Source of the DNA: VFZP01 sp043730365
GTDB lineage: Bacteria > Acidobacteriota > Terriglobia > Bryobacterales > Bryobacteraceae
Direction of reading: 5' to 3'
DNA: 10,413 nucleotides
Assembly (NCBI GenBank): GCA_043730365.1
Contig: JAYTKJ010000382.1
Coordinates: 1-10,413, forward strand
Each line of letters begins with the position of its first letter. Positions within the stretch are counted from its first letter, which is position 1. Of the stretch, positions 1 to 7,000 are shown piece after piece. The position numbers and the translations under genes are program-made. Under the pieces are notes generated by a model, which did not search any database, was not told where the DNA came from, and saw only the letters and a list, made by a program, of their open reading frames with translations.

Positions 1-24
1 TATGGGAGCCCCGGCCGAGGGAGC

Positions 25-2148
25 CTAGAACATGCGGGCGATTCCCACGACGAGCCCCCGGCCCGGGCCATCGATTCCGGATCCGTGCTGGCGGTAGGCC
101 TTGTTGGTGGCATTGCCGTGGCTTACCGTCAGCACCCCGATGTCACCCAGACTGACGCCGGCACGCAGACCGGCGAGCGCGAAACCGGGAGTTCCGCCAG
201 GGGCAATGCGCCGGTCCGCGAGGTCCGCCGTAGAAAGTTGTGTTTGCCGCCAGGCATAGAACATCCACGGTTCCAGCCAAATCTTGCGAGAGGTGGTTTG
301 CCATCGCACTCCCGTCTCTCCCTTGGCTGGCGGGATGCGCGTGAGAGGCGCGTGCTGATTCAGGTCCACTCCGCGGATCCAACTGGAGTTCGCCCACGCG
401 GACCAAGCCTGGTTCAGCCGCAGACTACCCTCCAGCTCTACGCCGGCAATCCTCGCCCGGCCCACGTTCAGCCGCTGGAAAACAGCGTCTTCGCCCTTGT
501 CTTTGCGGCCGTTGCCGTTGAGATCCAGAAACGGAAGCTTCTGGTAGAAGCCCGGCGCGCGGTCAATCAGGTCCCGGAACCGGCTCATGAAAACCGACGC
601 CGTCCCGCTCACCCGGTTCGACTGATACTTGACGCCCGTTTCGTAGTTGATCGCGCGTTCGGGCCGCAGCTCCGGATTCGGCACCTCGAAGCCCCCTGAA
701 AACGACCCTACGATCGTGCTGTCGTCGAGGTTCGGAGCCCGGAAGCCCTGCCCTACGCCGCCCACCAGAAACAAACCGGGCCGAAGACGTCGCGAGACAT
801 AAGCGCCGGCCGTGATGGCCGCCGGATCGTTGTGAACCGAGACCGTTCCAGTGGCTGCATCCGTGGTCATACCCGACACATGGAACCGGCTGTACCGGGC
901 CCGCAGGTTCAGCATCAGGGCCGGATTAATCTGAATCTCGTCCTGCACAAACTCAGCCAGGGATCTGAAACGACCACCGTCGGCATAGGTGCTTTTCTCC
1001 ACAGTCCGCGTCCCCAGCAGCAAGTTCAGATCCTCGCGGTGGCTGCCCACGCGGTCTCGATAGTTGTCAAGACCATAGGTGAATACATGCCGCTCACCCC
1101 AATGAGATGTAGCCTGGAAGACCAACCCCTCGGTCCGCACCCGGTCCTCATTCAGCCGGAGTGTATTCGGCCGGCTGGCCGTGATCCGGTTCACATCTTC
1201 CAGGTGACGCTGCGAGGTAAACGCCATCTGCCAGCCGTCGATCAGGCGGCCCACGCGGCCATGCTTGTATTGGGCCACGAGCATTTGCCGCAGTTGAGGA
1301 CTCCAATCGTAGCGCCGGTCCGAACCAGCCGCCAGCACGTCGGTGCGGCGCACGTCTTCCTGCTGCAACTGCTCGACACTGACGGTGAACTCGCGGTCAG
1401 CCGAGATCGAATAGGTCAGCTTGGCGTCGCCGGCCGCCTCGTCATAGCCGGTGTTCAGTTGCCGCGCCACAGGTCCGCCCGATCGCAAATCCCCGAAGCG
1501 CTTCAAACTCACTCCGCCCGTCATTGACCATCGCCGGAACCCGCCCTCCATCTGCGCCCGCGTGCTCACGCCACGGTCCTCGCTGGACAACCGCGCCCGC
1601 AACCCCGCACGGAATTCCGGTGAGCCGCCCTGGGTCTGGGCTTTGCGGGTGATGATATTGATCAAGCCACCCAGCGCGTCGCTCCCGTACAGCACCGATC
1701 CCGGCCCGCGCACCACCTCAATCCTCTCCACCCGGTTGATGTCGATCGTGTTCAGATACTGATTCGGCCCCAGACGGTAAATCGCGTTATTGATGCGGAT
1801 TCCGTCGATCAGAATCAGGATCCGATTGCCGATCAGCCCGCGTATAATCGGCGCTCCGCCGCCATAGTTGGTGTACTGCACCATCACGCCGGCCAGACTA
1901 TTCAAGGCATCCGGAATCGTCCGGTAGTTGCGCCGCCGGATCTCGTCGCCGGTCACCACCGACATCGACCGTGGAGACTCGATCTGCCGTTGCTCGTGGC
2001 GTGAGCCGGACACCACCCGCACGTTGAGCAGGTCTTCAAGATTCAATTGCGCCAGGTTTCCGCTGCTGCCGTTTTGGGCGGCGCCCAACGGACGCAGCAT
2101 GGCCAACGCCAAGAGGATGGGCAACAACGCTTGCTGGTATCGGTTCAT
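25..2148 (-). CDS. TonB-dependent outer-membrane receptor
   Basis: Predicted 707-residue outer-membrane transporter that would import a scarce ligand (iron complex, haem, cobalamin or similar) using TonB energy. Seen: a signal peptide at residues 1-24 (hydrophobic run LLPILLALAML, then LGAAQ), a plug domain at about 55-168 with LIDGIRIN (113-120) and RGPGSVLYG (147-155), then a long beta-barrel ending in the C-terminal Phe typical of outer-membrane proteins. About 700 residues is usual for the BtuB/CirA/haem-receptor size class; the substrate cannot be read from sequence. The frame stays open up to base 2274, but the ATG at 2146-2148 puts the signal peptide at the N-terminus and is preferred. 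No strong ribosome-binding site is visible. Residues 542-554 form an EF-hand-like loop. It is divergent from the DGR operon and probably unrelated to it. Confidence 0.93.
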   Translation of the reverse strand: MNRYQQALLPILLALAMLRPLGAAQNGSSGNLAQLNLEDLLNVRVVSGSRHEQRQIESPRSMSVVTGDEIRRRNYRTIPDALNSLAGVMVQYTNYGGGAPIIRGLIGNRILILIDGIRINNAIYRLGPNQYLNTIDINRVERIEVVRGPGSVLYGSDALGGLINIITRKAQTQGGSPEFRAGLRARLSSEDRGVSTRAQMEGGFRRWSMTGGVSLKRFGDLRSGGPVARQLNTGYDEAAGDAKLTYSISADREFTVSVEQLQQEDVRRTDVLAAGSDRRYDWSPQLRQMLVAQYKHGRVGRLIDGWQMAFTSQRHLEDVNRITASRPNTLRLNEDRVRTEGLVFQATSHWGERHVFTYGLDNYRDRVGSHREDLNLLLGTRTVEKSTYADGGRFRSLAEFVQDEIQINPALMLNLRARYSRFHVSGMTTDAATGTVSVHNDPAAITAGAYVSRRLRPGLFLVGGVGQGFRAPNLDDSTIVGSFSGGFEVPNPELRPERAINYETGVKYQSNRVSGTASVFMSRFRDLIDRAPGFYQKLPFLDLNGNGRKDKGEDAVFQRLNVGRARIAGVELEGSLRLNQAWSAWANSSWIRGVDLNQHAPLTRIPPAKGETGVRWQTTSRKIWLEPWMFYAWRQTQLSTADLADRRIAPGGTPGFALAGLRAGVSLGDIGVLTVSHGNATNKAYRQHGSGIDGPGRGLVVGIARMF

Positions 2149-2158
2149 TTCGGCCAGT

Positions 2159-2170
2159 CGAGATATCTCG
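2159..2170. promoter_or_regulatory. 12-bp perfect palindrome, candidate operator
   Basis: CGAGATATCTCG is a perfect 12-base palindrome in the short divergent interval between the receptor gene (start 2148) and the avd-RT operon. It begins 11 bases upstream of the receptor start codon, where a bound dimeric regulator could block the promoter or the ribosome site of the receptor. This is inference from position and symmetry only. If the receptor starts further upstream (for example at the ATG at 2184) the palindrome would be coding. Confidence 0.3.
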
Positions 2171-2236
2171 CCACCAGGACTCATCGGACGGATCGAATGA
2201 AATGTGAGGGCTACTTTCAAGGCTTCAGACTGGGCT

Positions 2237-2578
2237 ATGCCTTTGCCACCAACAGCACCCGTCGCTCTCGACAAAGCCTACGCGCTCGCCCTGTGGCTGA
2301 TCGCCAGGACCGATGCTATGCCGCGCCGTCACCGCTTCACCCTGGGGGACCGCATTTATTCGCAATCCCTCGATCTCGTCACGGCCCTCACGCAAGCCAC
2401 CTTCAGCCGCGACAAGTCGCGCGCCCTGGAAACCGCCAGCGATCGCGTCAATTCCCTGCGCATTCTCCTTCGCCTGGCGCAAGACCTCCGGCTCCTGTCA
2501 TTCGACCCCTACCTCTACGCCACCGGCCACCTCGACGAAATTGGCCGCATGATCGGCGGCTGGAGGAAGTCCCAATGA
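2237..2578 (+). CDS. avd: DGR accessory protein, Avd family (four-helix bundle)
   Basis: Predicted 113-residue all-helical protein of the accessory variability determinant family. In the Bordetella phage DGR, Avd forms a pentameric barrel that binds the reverse transcriptase and the template RNA and is required for mutagenic cDNA synthesis. Seen: the family pattern of a first helix, then RFTLGDRI at residues 33-40, a middle segment rich in leucine and arginine (VNSLRILLRLAQDLRLLS), and the C-terminal GHLDEIGRMIGGW. Length fits the family (about 110-130). The ATG at 2237 puts nine or so residues before the first helix; a GTG at 2204 in the same frame would add 11 residues and an in-frame stop lies at 2198-2200, so these are the main choices. 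Neither has a strong ribosome site. Its TGA overlaps the RT start codon (ATGA), indicating translational coupling. Confidence 0.88.
   Translation: MPLPPTAPVALDKAYALALWLIARTDAMPRRHRFTLGDRIYSQSLDLVTALTQATFSRDKSRALETASDRVNSLRILLRLAQDLRLLSFDPYLYATGHLDEIGRMIGGWRKSQ
2562..2567 (+). promoter_or_regulatory. Ribosome-binding site of the RT gene
   Basis: GGAGGA lies seven bases before the ATG at 2575, inside the last codons of avd. It fixes the RT start, although the reading frame is open upstream to base 2047. Confidence 0.75.
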
Positions 2579-3645
2579 ACCCGCTTTGGACCGAACTGAC
2601 CTCGGCCCGCAATCTCTTCGACGCCGCCGGACGCGCTGCCGAAGGCAAGCGGGCGCGGCCCGATGTCGCCGCTTTCCGGGCCAACCTGGAACCCGAGTTG
2701 TTCCGCCTGCAGCGCGAACTCGCCGGCCACACCTACCGCCCGGGCCCTTACCGCACCTTCCGCATCCTCGACCCCAAACCACGCCTGATCTCGGCCGCGC
2801 CGTTCCGGGATCGCGTCGTGCATCACGCTCTCACGAATGTCGTCGAACCAATCTTCGAACGCCGCTTTATTCTCTGGTCATTCGCCTGCCGCGCGGGCTT
2901 GGGAACTCACCGGGCGCTCGCCCACGCCCGGCGGGCTTCTGCGCGGTACGCCTGCGTCTTGAAGCTGGATGTCAGAAGGTATTTTCCTTCCATTGACCAT
3001 CGGATCCTGGAGGAATTACTGGCGCGCGTGATCCACTGTCCGGACACGCTCGGCCTCATCAAGCTCATTGTCGCCAGTTCCAACCCGCCGGAAGAAACCA
3101 TCCAATACTTCCCCGGCGATACGCTGTTCACTCCGCATGAGCGCCGCCGCGGGCTGCCGCTGGGCAACCAGACCTCGCAATTCTTCGCCAACGTCTTCTT
3201 GAATCCCATGGACCAAATGATCGTCCGCAATCTCCGGCCCGGCGCCTATGCGCGGTATGTGGATGATTTCCTCCTGTTCGCCGACAGCCAGGAGCAACTC
3301 CACGAAATGCACGCCCAGATCCGCGAGTTCCTCTATGGCTATCGCCTCACGCTGCATCCGGGCAAGAGCCGCGTCTATTGGTGCCGCGACGGTTTCCCGT
3401 TCCTCGGCTTCCGGCTGTTCCCCACCCACATGCGGCTGGCGCGGCCGAATGTGATCCGTTTCCGCCGGCGCCTCCGCCAGCTTCACGCGGACTATCATGC
3501 CGGGCTCATCGACAAGGAAACGGTGAATCGATCGGTGCAGGCTTGGATCGGGCATGCGATGCACGGCGATACCTGGCGGCTGCGGGAACAGATCTTTGAG
3601 GAGTTTCCGTTTCTGGCGGCCGGCGGGTTCCCGCTCCTCAAATAG
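2575..3645 (+). CDS. Reverse transcriptase of a diversity-generating retroelement
   Basis: Predicted 356-residue RT that would copy the template RNA into adenine-mutagenised cDNA, which then replaces the variable repeat. Seen: the first catalytic Asp in KLDVRRYFPSIDH (D132), the motif GLPLGNQTSQFFAN at 193-206, and the active site YVDD at 228-231 (D230, D231). The polar GNQTSQ form of this motif, where retroviral and group II intron RTs usually have a more hydrophobic residue (QG pattern), is characteristic of DGR enzymes and linked to their low fidelity at template adenines. FLGFRLF near 380-based region of the gene (bases 3400-3418) is the usual thumb-proximal motif. No maturase, HNH or protease domain is present, which argues against a group II intron. 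Length is typical of DGR RTs. The start is set by GGAGGA and the ATGA overlap with avd. It is convergent with the template repeat and target gene. Confidence 0.96.
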   Translation: MNPLWTELTSARNLFDAAGRAAEGKRARPDVAAFRANLEPELFRLQRELAGHTYRPGPYRTFRILDPKPRLISAAPFRDRVVHHALTNVVEPIFERRFILWSFACRAGLGTHRALAHARRASARYACVLKLDVRRYFPSIDHRILEELLARVIHCPDTLGLIKLIVASSNPPEETIQYFPGDTLFTPHERRRGLPLGNQTSQFFANVFLNPMDQMIVRNLRPGAYARYVDDFLLFADSQEQLHEMHAQIREFLYGYRLTLHPGKSRVYWCRDGFPFLGFRLFPTHMRLARPNVIRFRRRLRQLHADYHAGLIDKETVNRSVQAWIGHAMHGDTWRLREQIFEEFPFLAAGGFPLLK

Positions 3646-3648
3646 CGC

Positions 3649-3694
3649 GGTCCTGGCCGCGAGCCGAGCCCAAGACCAGGACCTGTTGTTGTTT
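3649..3694 (+). terminator. Possible terminator of the avd-RT operon
   Basis: Four bases after the RT stop, GGTCCTGG (3649-3656) can pair with CCAGGACC (3676-3683) in an 8-bp stem with a 19-base loop, followed by the T-rich TGTTGTTGTTT. The long loop and interrupted T tract make it a weak intrinsic terminator. CGCGGTCC (3646-3653) can alternatively pair with GGACCGCG (3720-3727), so the element may instead be part of the folded template RNA read on the other strand. Confidence 0.3.
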
Positions 3695-3749
3695 GACGAA
3701 GAGGCTGCCCCCCGCGTCTGGACCGCGGCCCGGAAGTGGATTCGCACGC

Positions 3750-3771
3750 TCCCGCCGATTCCTCGGCGGGA
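3750..3771 (-). other. GC-rich hairpin with GGAA tetraloop downstream of TR
   Basis: A 9-bp perfect stem (3750-3758 with 3763-3771) closes a 4-base loop. Read on the minus strand, the sense of the template RNA, the loop is GGAA, which fits the GNRA tetraloop class. It lies 32 bases past the 3' end of TR inside the spacer. It is likely a structural element of the template RNA; there is no T tract, so it is not an intrinsic terminator. Confidence 0.5.
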
Positions 3772-3803
3772 CTCTGGCAGCAGGCAATTAAACCTGTTCC
3801 ACA

Positions 3804-3920
3804 TCCCCCGGCCAGCCGGAACCCCAGGTTTGAATTCTGTTCGTCCGGTTGATTGTTGTTGCGATACGACGAACGCGCGTTCCTTCGATTATTGTTGAAG
3901 CAACCGCCCCGCCACACGTT
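3804..3920 (-). repeat. DGR template repeat (TR)
   Basis: This 117-base segment matches 4082-4199 in the target gene. In minus-strand sense it would read NVWRGGCF, then FNNNRRNARSSYR, then NNNQPDEQNSNLGFRLAGG. Runs of AAC/AAT codons are typical of DGR templates, because adenine mutation turns AAY into many different residues without creating stop codons. I counted 31 adenines in this sense. Thirteen differ in VR and no other base does, apart from one inserted base. The last 31 bases (3804-3834), GC-rich, are identical in both copies and would hold the initiation-of-mutagenic-homing site. An open frame running through TR (minus, 3495-3950) is regarded as a by-product of its protein-like content. 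Confidence 0.95.
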
Positions 3921-3989
3921 ACGGCCGCGTTCCGTTCCGTAGTGTACCACCAGGATTCATCGGCGGCAGGGCCCCGAAAAAAATCTTCG

Positions 3990-4014
3990 CTGAGGGGGCA
4001 AGCTGCCCCCTCAG
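3990..4014. other. 11-bp hairpin between VR and TR
   Basis: CTGAGGGGGCA (3990-4000) and TGCCCCCTCAG (4004-4014) form a perfect 11-bp inverted repeat with a 3-base loop. It lies 67 bases past the 3' end of VR and 58 past the natural stop codon of the target gene. On the minus strand it is followed, after six bases, by seven Ts (3983-3977). Two readings: an intrinsic terminator for the target gene, or the DNA hairpin/cruciform that in several DGRs sits downstream of VR and promotes recognition of the target for retrohoming. The two are not exclusive. As sequenced, the frameshifted protein ends at a TGA inside this hairpin (4011-4013). Confidence 0.6.
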
Positions 4015-7000
4015 ACTCCCCCGCGCCGTTTCGCGGTACCCGTCGAAATAGAAAAGTGAAAAGGGAAAAAAATCAAGTGATTCCCCCGGCCAGCCGGAAC
4101 CCCAGGTTTGAACTCTGAACGACCGGTTGATTGTCGACGCGATACGACGAACGCGCGCTCCTTCGATAAAGGGTAGAAGCAACCGCCCCGCCACACGTAT
4201 GATCCACTGCCCTTCGAATACTCAGACGACGTCCACTCCCACACGTTGCCGGCCATGTCGCAGACGCCCTCCGCGCTGACTCCCGATGGATACAATCCTA
4301 CCGGCGTTGGATGACCAACTTTGCTCTCGTCATAATTCGCCCGCGAAGGATCTATGTCATCGTTCCCCCACGGATACTTCGTGCCGTTGGGGCCACGTGC
4401 CGCCCGCTCCCACTCTTCCTCGGTAGGCAGCCTGCCGCCCGCCCACTCGCAGTACGTCGTAGCCTGATGCCACGTCACGTTGACCACCGGCCAGTTCGGA
4501 TGCTCCTGCTGCTCCTCCCAATTTTCCGGTTCCCGGTCCAGCGCGGTCCCTTCGTCCACGAACGTTAGATATTGCGCCACTGTGACTGGGTACTTCCCGA
4601 TCCTGAACGGCTCCAGATTCACTTGGCGCAGCGTCTCATCGTGATGCGCCTCCTGGTCGTAGTTCCTGCCCTTTGGATCCTTCTTCTGCGCTCCGATCCA
4701 ATAATTCTTCGACGCAGGAATATGCACCCACTCGCGTTTGGCCAGCCGCGGATCCCCCGCTTGCCCCAACGCCTCCGCCGCCGCCAGCCGATCCTGGAAC
4801 GGCACGCCCTTCGACTTCTCCGCATCGAAGATATCCATCACGAGCCGCAAAGACTGTTCATACCGCTCGTCCGCCACCTTGTAGCCCACCAGATCCGGCA
4901 GCAGCGCCCCGATCAACCCCACGCACTTTGCGCGGCTTGCCAAAGCCGGCTGTCCACCCATCCTGTCCAGCACGTTCCGCAAGAGCGCGTTCACTTTCGG
5001 CGGACCCACGTTGTACAGCAACCCGCCATAAAGCAGCACGGTCTCCCTCCACTCCGGTCGGTAGATCTTCGCGTTCTCCCCCGCCAGCAAGAGCTTGTAT
5101 TGTTCGGCGTCTTCCCACCCGCCAATCTCCAGCGCCGCCAGATACTCCTGAAACGTCAGGTGCCAGTAGGCGATATCCCTGCCCCGGCTGACCACGATGC
5201 CGCTATCGGATTGCTCGGCCCGCAGGAACCTCTCCGCCACCTCGCGGCTCGCAAACCGCTTGGCCAGCTTCTCTCCGGCCCACGCGAGCGGCGCTTGCTT
5301 CTGGCGCCCCTCTTCGTGGTTCTGCATCTCCAGCGCCAGTTCCCGCAGCCGCAGCAGACAATCGCTGGCGGGCAGCCGGCCCGGCTTGGCGCGCTGCTTG
5401 GACAACCAGTCCAGGATTGACCCGTACAGGTCCACCCGCTTCTCCGGCAGCTTCACGTTGTTGTGCTGCAACACCGCCAGCGCCGTCAGCATCACCGGAT
5501 TCCGCGTCATCTTGCGGATCTCGCGCCGCCCGTTCACCGCGGCCTCGAGGTCGGCCCGGAACGTCCGCTCTCGCGTTTCATCCTCGGGGTACAACTGCTT
5601 GGCCAGCTTGGCCAGGAAGGCGCGGATCGCCTCCGGCTCCAGATCGCCGATCAACGCTTCTTCAAAGCCCGGGATCGGCGCCTTCCCTTCCGGCCGCGAC
5701 GTGACCACGAACTTGCACCCATCGAACGCCGCCGCTGCTTCGCGAATCAGCTTCACCAGCCGCTGGCGCGAGGGCTCGTCGGGCGTCTCATCCAGCCCGT
5801 CGATCAGCACGTGGCAGCCGCCCGCCTTGAGCCTGGCGCGGAAGTAATCCGCACCGAGGTCGCGATTCTTCTCCTCGCACTGCGCGCCCAGGAATACGGG
5901 AATCCACTCGGGAGAAGCGGGATCGGCGGGGCCGCGTTTCTGCTCGTGCTGCTGCGCGATGTAGGTGGAGAGCACCGCCGCCTCGATCCGCACGGGAAGC
6001 GGCGCGCCCTCCGTCCAGTCCTGGCACAACTGGAACGCCACGCGCTTCAGGAAGGTGCTCTTGCCGGCGCCGGGGTCGCCCACCACCAGCAGTTTGCGAT
6101 GCGCCCGCAGGGCTTCCTGCAGGGGGATGGATGACGTGGCGGCGGCCCCGCGCTTCTCGACGGCACTGGCTGAGGTGGTGAGCGGGATGTAGAACTCATC
6201 GATCGAAAACCGGTAGGCGCGATTGTCGCCGAATTTGAGGCCTTGCACGTCGAAGTGGGAGGTTTCCTCGCGCACGGCCTTGAGATAGCGGGCGGGGTCC
6301 TGAACCGGTTGAGCCTGGGCCGGCTTCTTCGCCGTGCCTGTTTCGCGGCGGAACGCGCTGATCTCCGCGGCTTCGTGGATGAACCACTTGTCGCCGTTCG
6401 GTGAGCAGCGCGTGTCGCCGATCCACCGCTTTTGCCCCAGGTCGTACTGGCGCGTCCAGCGGTCAATTCCCGCCGCCGAAATCCGCAGGCACTGGTATTG
6501 GTTGGGAACCTCCGCCGGCCGTTGCTCGGCCTTCAAAGCCGCGCTGCCGGTGGACAGCACGGCGAGACGGCCGAGTTGTTCCAGTCTTCCATTGTGCGTA
6601 TGCCCATGCAGGAGTAGATCCAGAGAGCCGCCCAGGATCCGCTTGAGATCGTCCGCGTCGCGCAGGTTTTCATCGTCCTCGGTGGCGCCGCGCACCACGT
6701 TGTGATGGACCAGGCCCAACACCGCCCATTCTTCGCGCGCGTAGCGCTCTAACTGTTGCTGGAACCACCGCAGTTGTGCCTCACCCACTTGGCCGAAGTG
6801 CGTGCCATCAAGGTGGCTCTCGGCCATCGTGGAGTTCAGCCCGGCCACCACCATGCGCAGCTCGGGCATCTCCCACAGAGTCCACGGCTGCACTTCGGCG
6901 AACTTCGCGCCAGGTACTTCAGCGTAGAACTGGCTGAACATCGAGGCATAGTGTTTCCACTTCGGCCAGTAGGGCGGCGCGGGCTCCTTTTCGTCCCCCT

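Larger units (their letters stand above)
3646..3920 (-). ncRNA. Inferred DGR template RNA (TR plus spacer-like region)
   Basis: The RNA copied by the RT must be read from the minus strand here, because the mutated bases are adenines only in that orientation. Downstream of TR in that sense lie 158 bases (3803 down to 3646) before the RT stop codon. This spacer contains three mutually compatible or competing stems (see hairpin entries) and no credible gene. In the Bordetella phage DGR a structured spacer of about 140 nt downstream of TR, bound by RT-Avd, primes cDNA synthesis; the position and length here match that role. The outer limits of the RNA are not defined by sequence. Confidence 0.5.

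Noticed and set aside
2047..2574. Upstream extension of the RT reading frame
   Set aside because: It overlaps the receptor gene and avd entirely. GGAGGA and the ATGA overlap fix the start at 2575, where the RT-like sequence begins.
2575..3645. Group II intron or retron reverse transcriptase
   Set aside because: No maturase or endonuclease domain. The GNQTSQ motif, the Avd gene next to it and the adenine-specific TR/VR pair identify a DGR.
3495..3950. Open frame of 151 codons on the minus strand containing TR
   Set aside because: It starts at a GTG just before TR, runs through it in the TR-like frame and on into the antisense of the RT gene. The protein-like content of TR explains it, and beyond TR the translation resembles no protein I recognise.
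3646..4072. CRISPR array or tRNA in the gene-poor stretch
   Set aside because: Only one repeat pair with a 161-base separation and no regular spacers. No cloverleaf or TTCGA-type T-loop in a proper context was found.
4011..4081. The 24-residue tail after VR as a genuine part of the protein
   Set aside because: In the other frame a stop follows VR after two codons and the family-conserved NLGFRLA ending is restored, so the tail is best explained by the frameshift.
3804..4199. Direct repeat as insertion-sequence ends, attachment site or ordinary duplication
   Set aside because: Differences confined to adenines of one strand and the location of one copy at the 3' end of a gene are not explained by those.
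4572..5420. 282-codon plus-strand frame opposite the NACHT gene
   Set aside because: Arg/Pro/Leu-rich antisense translation typical of GC-rich DNA, with no domain or ribosome site, lying fully inside a well-supported gene. The same holds for 832-1527, 5463-6134 and 5197-5847.
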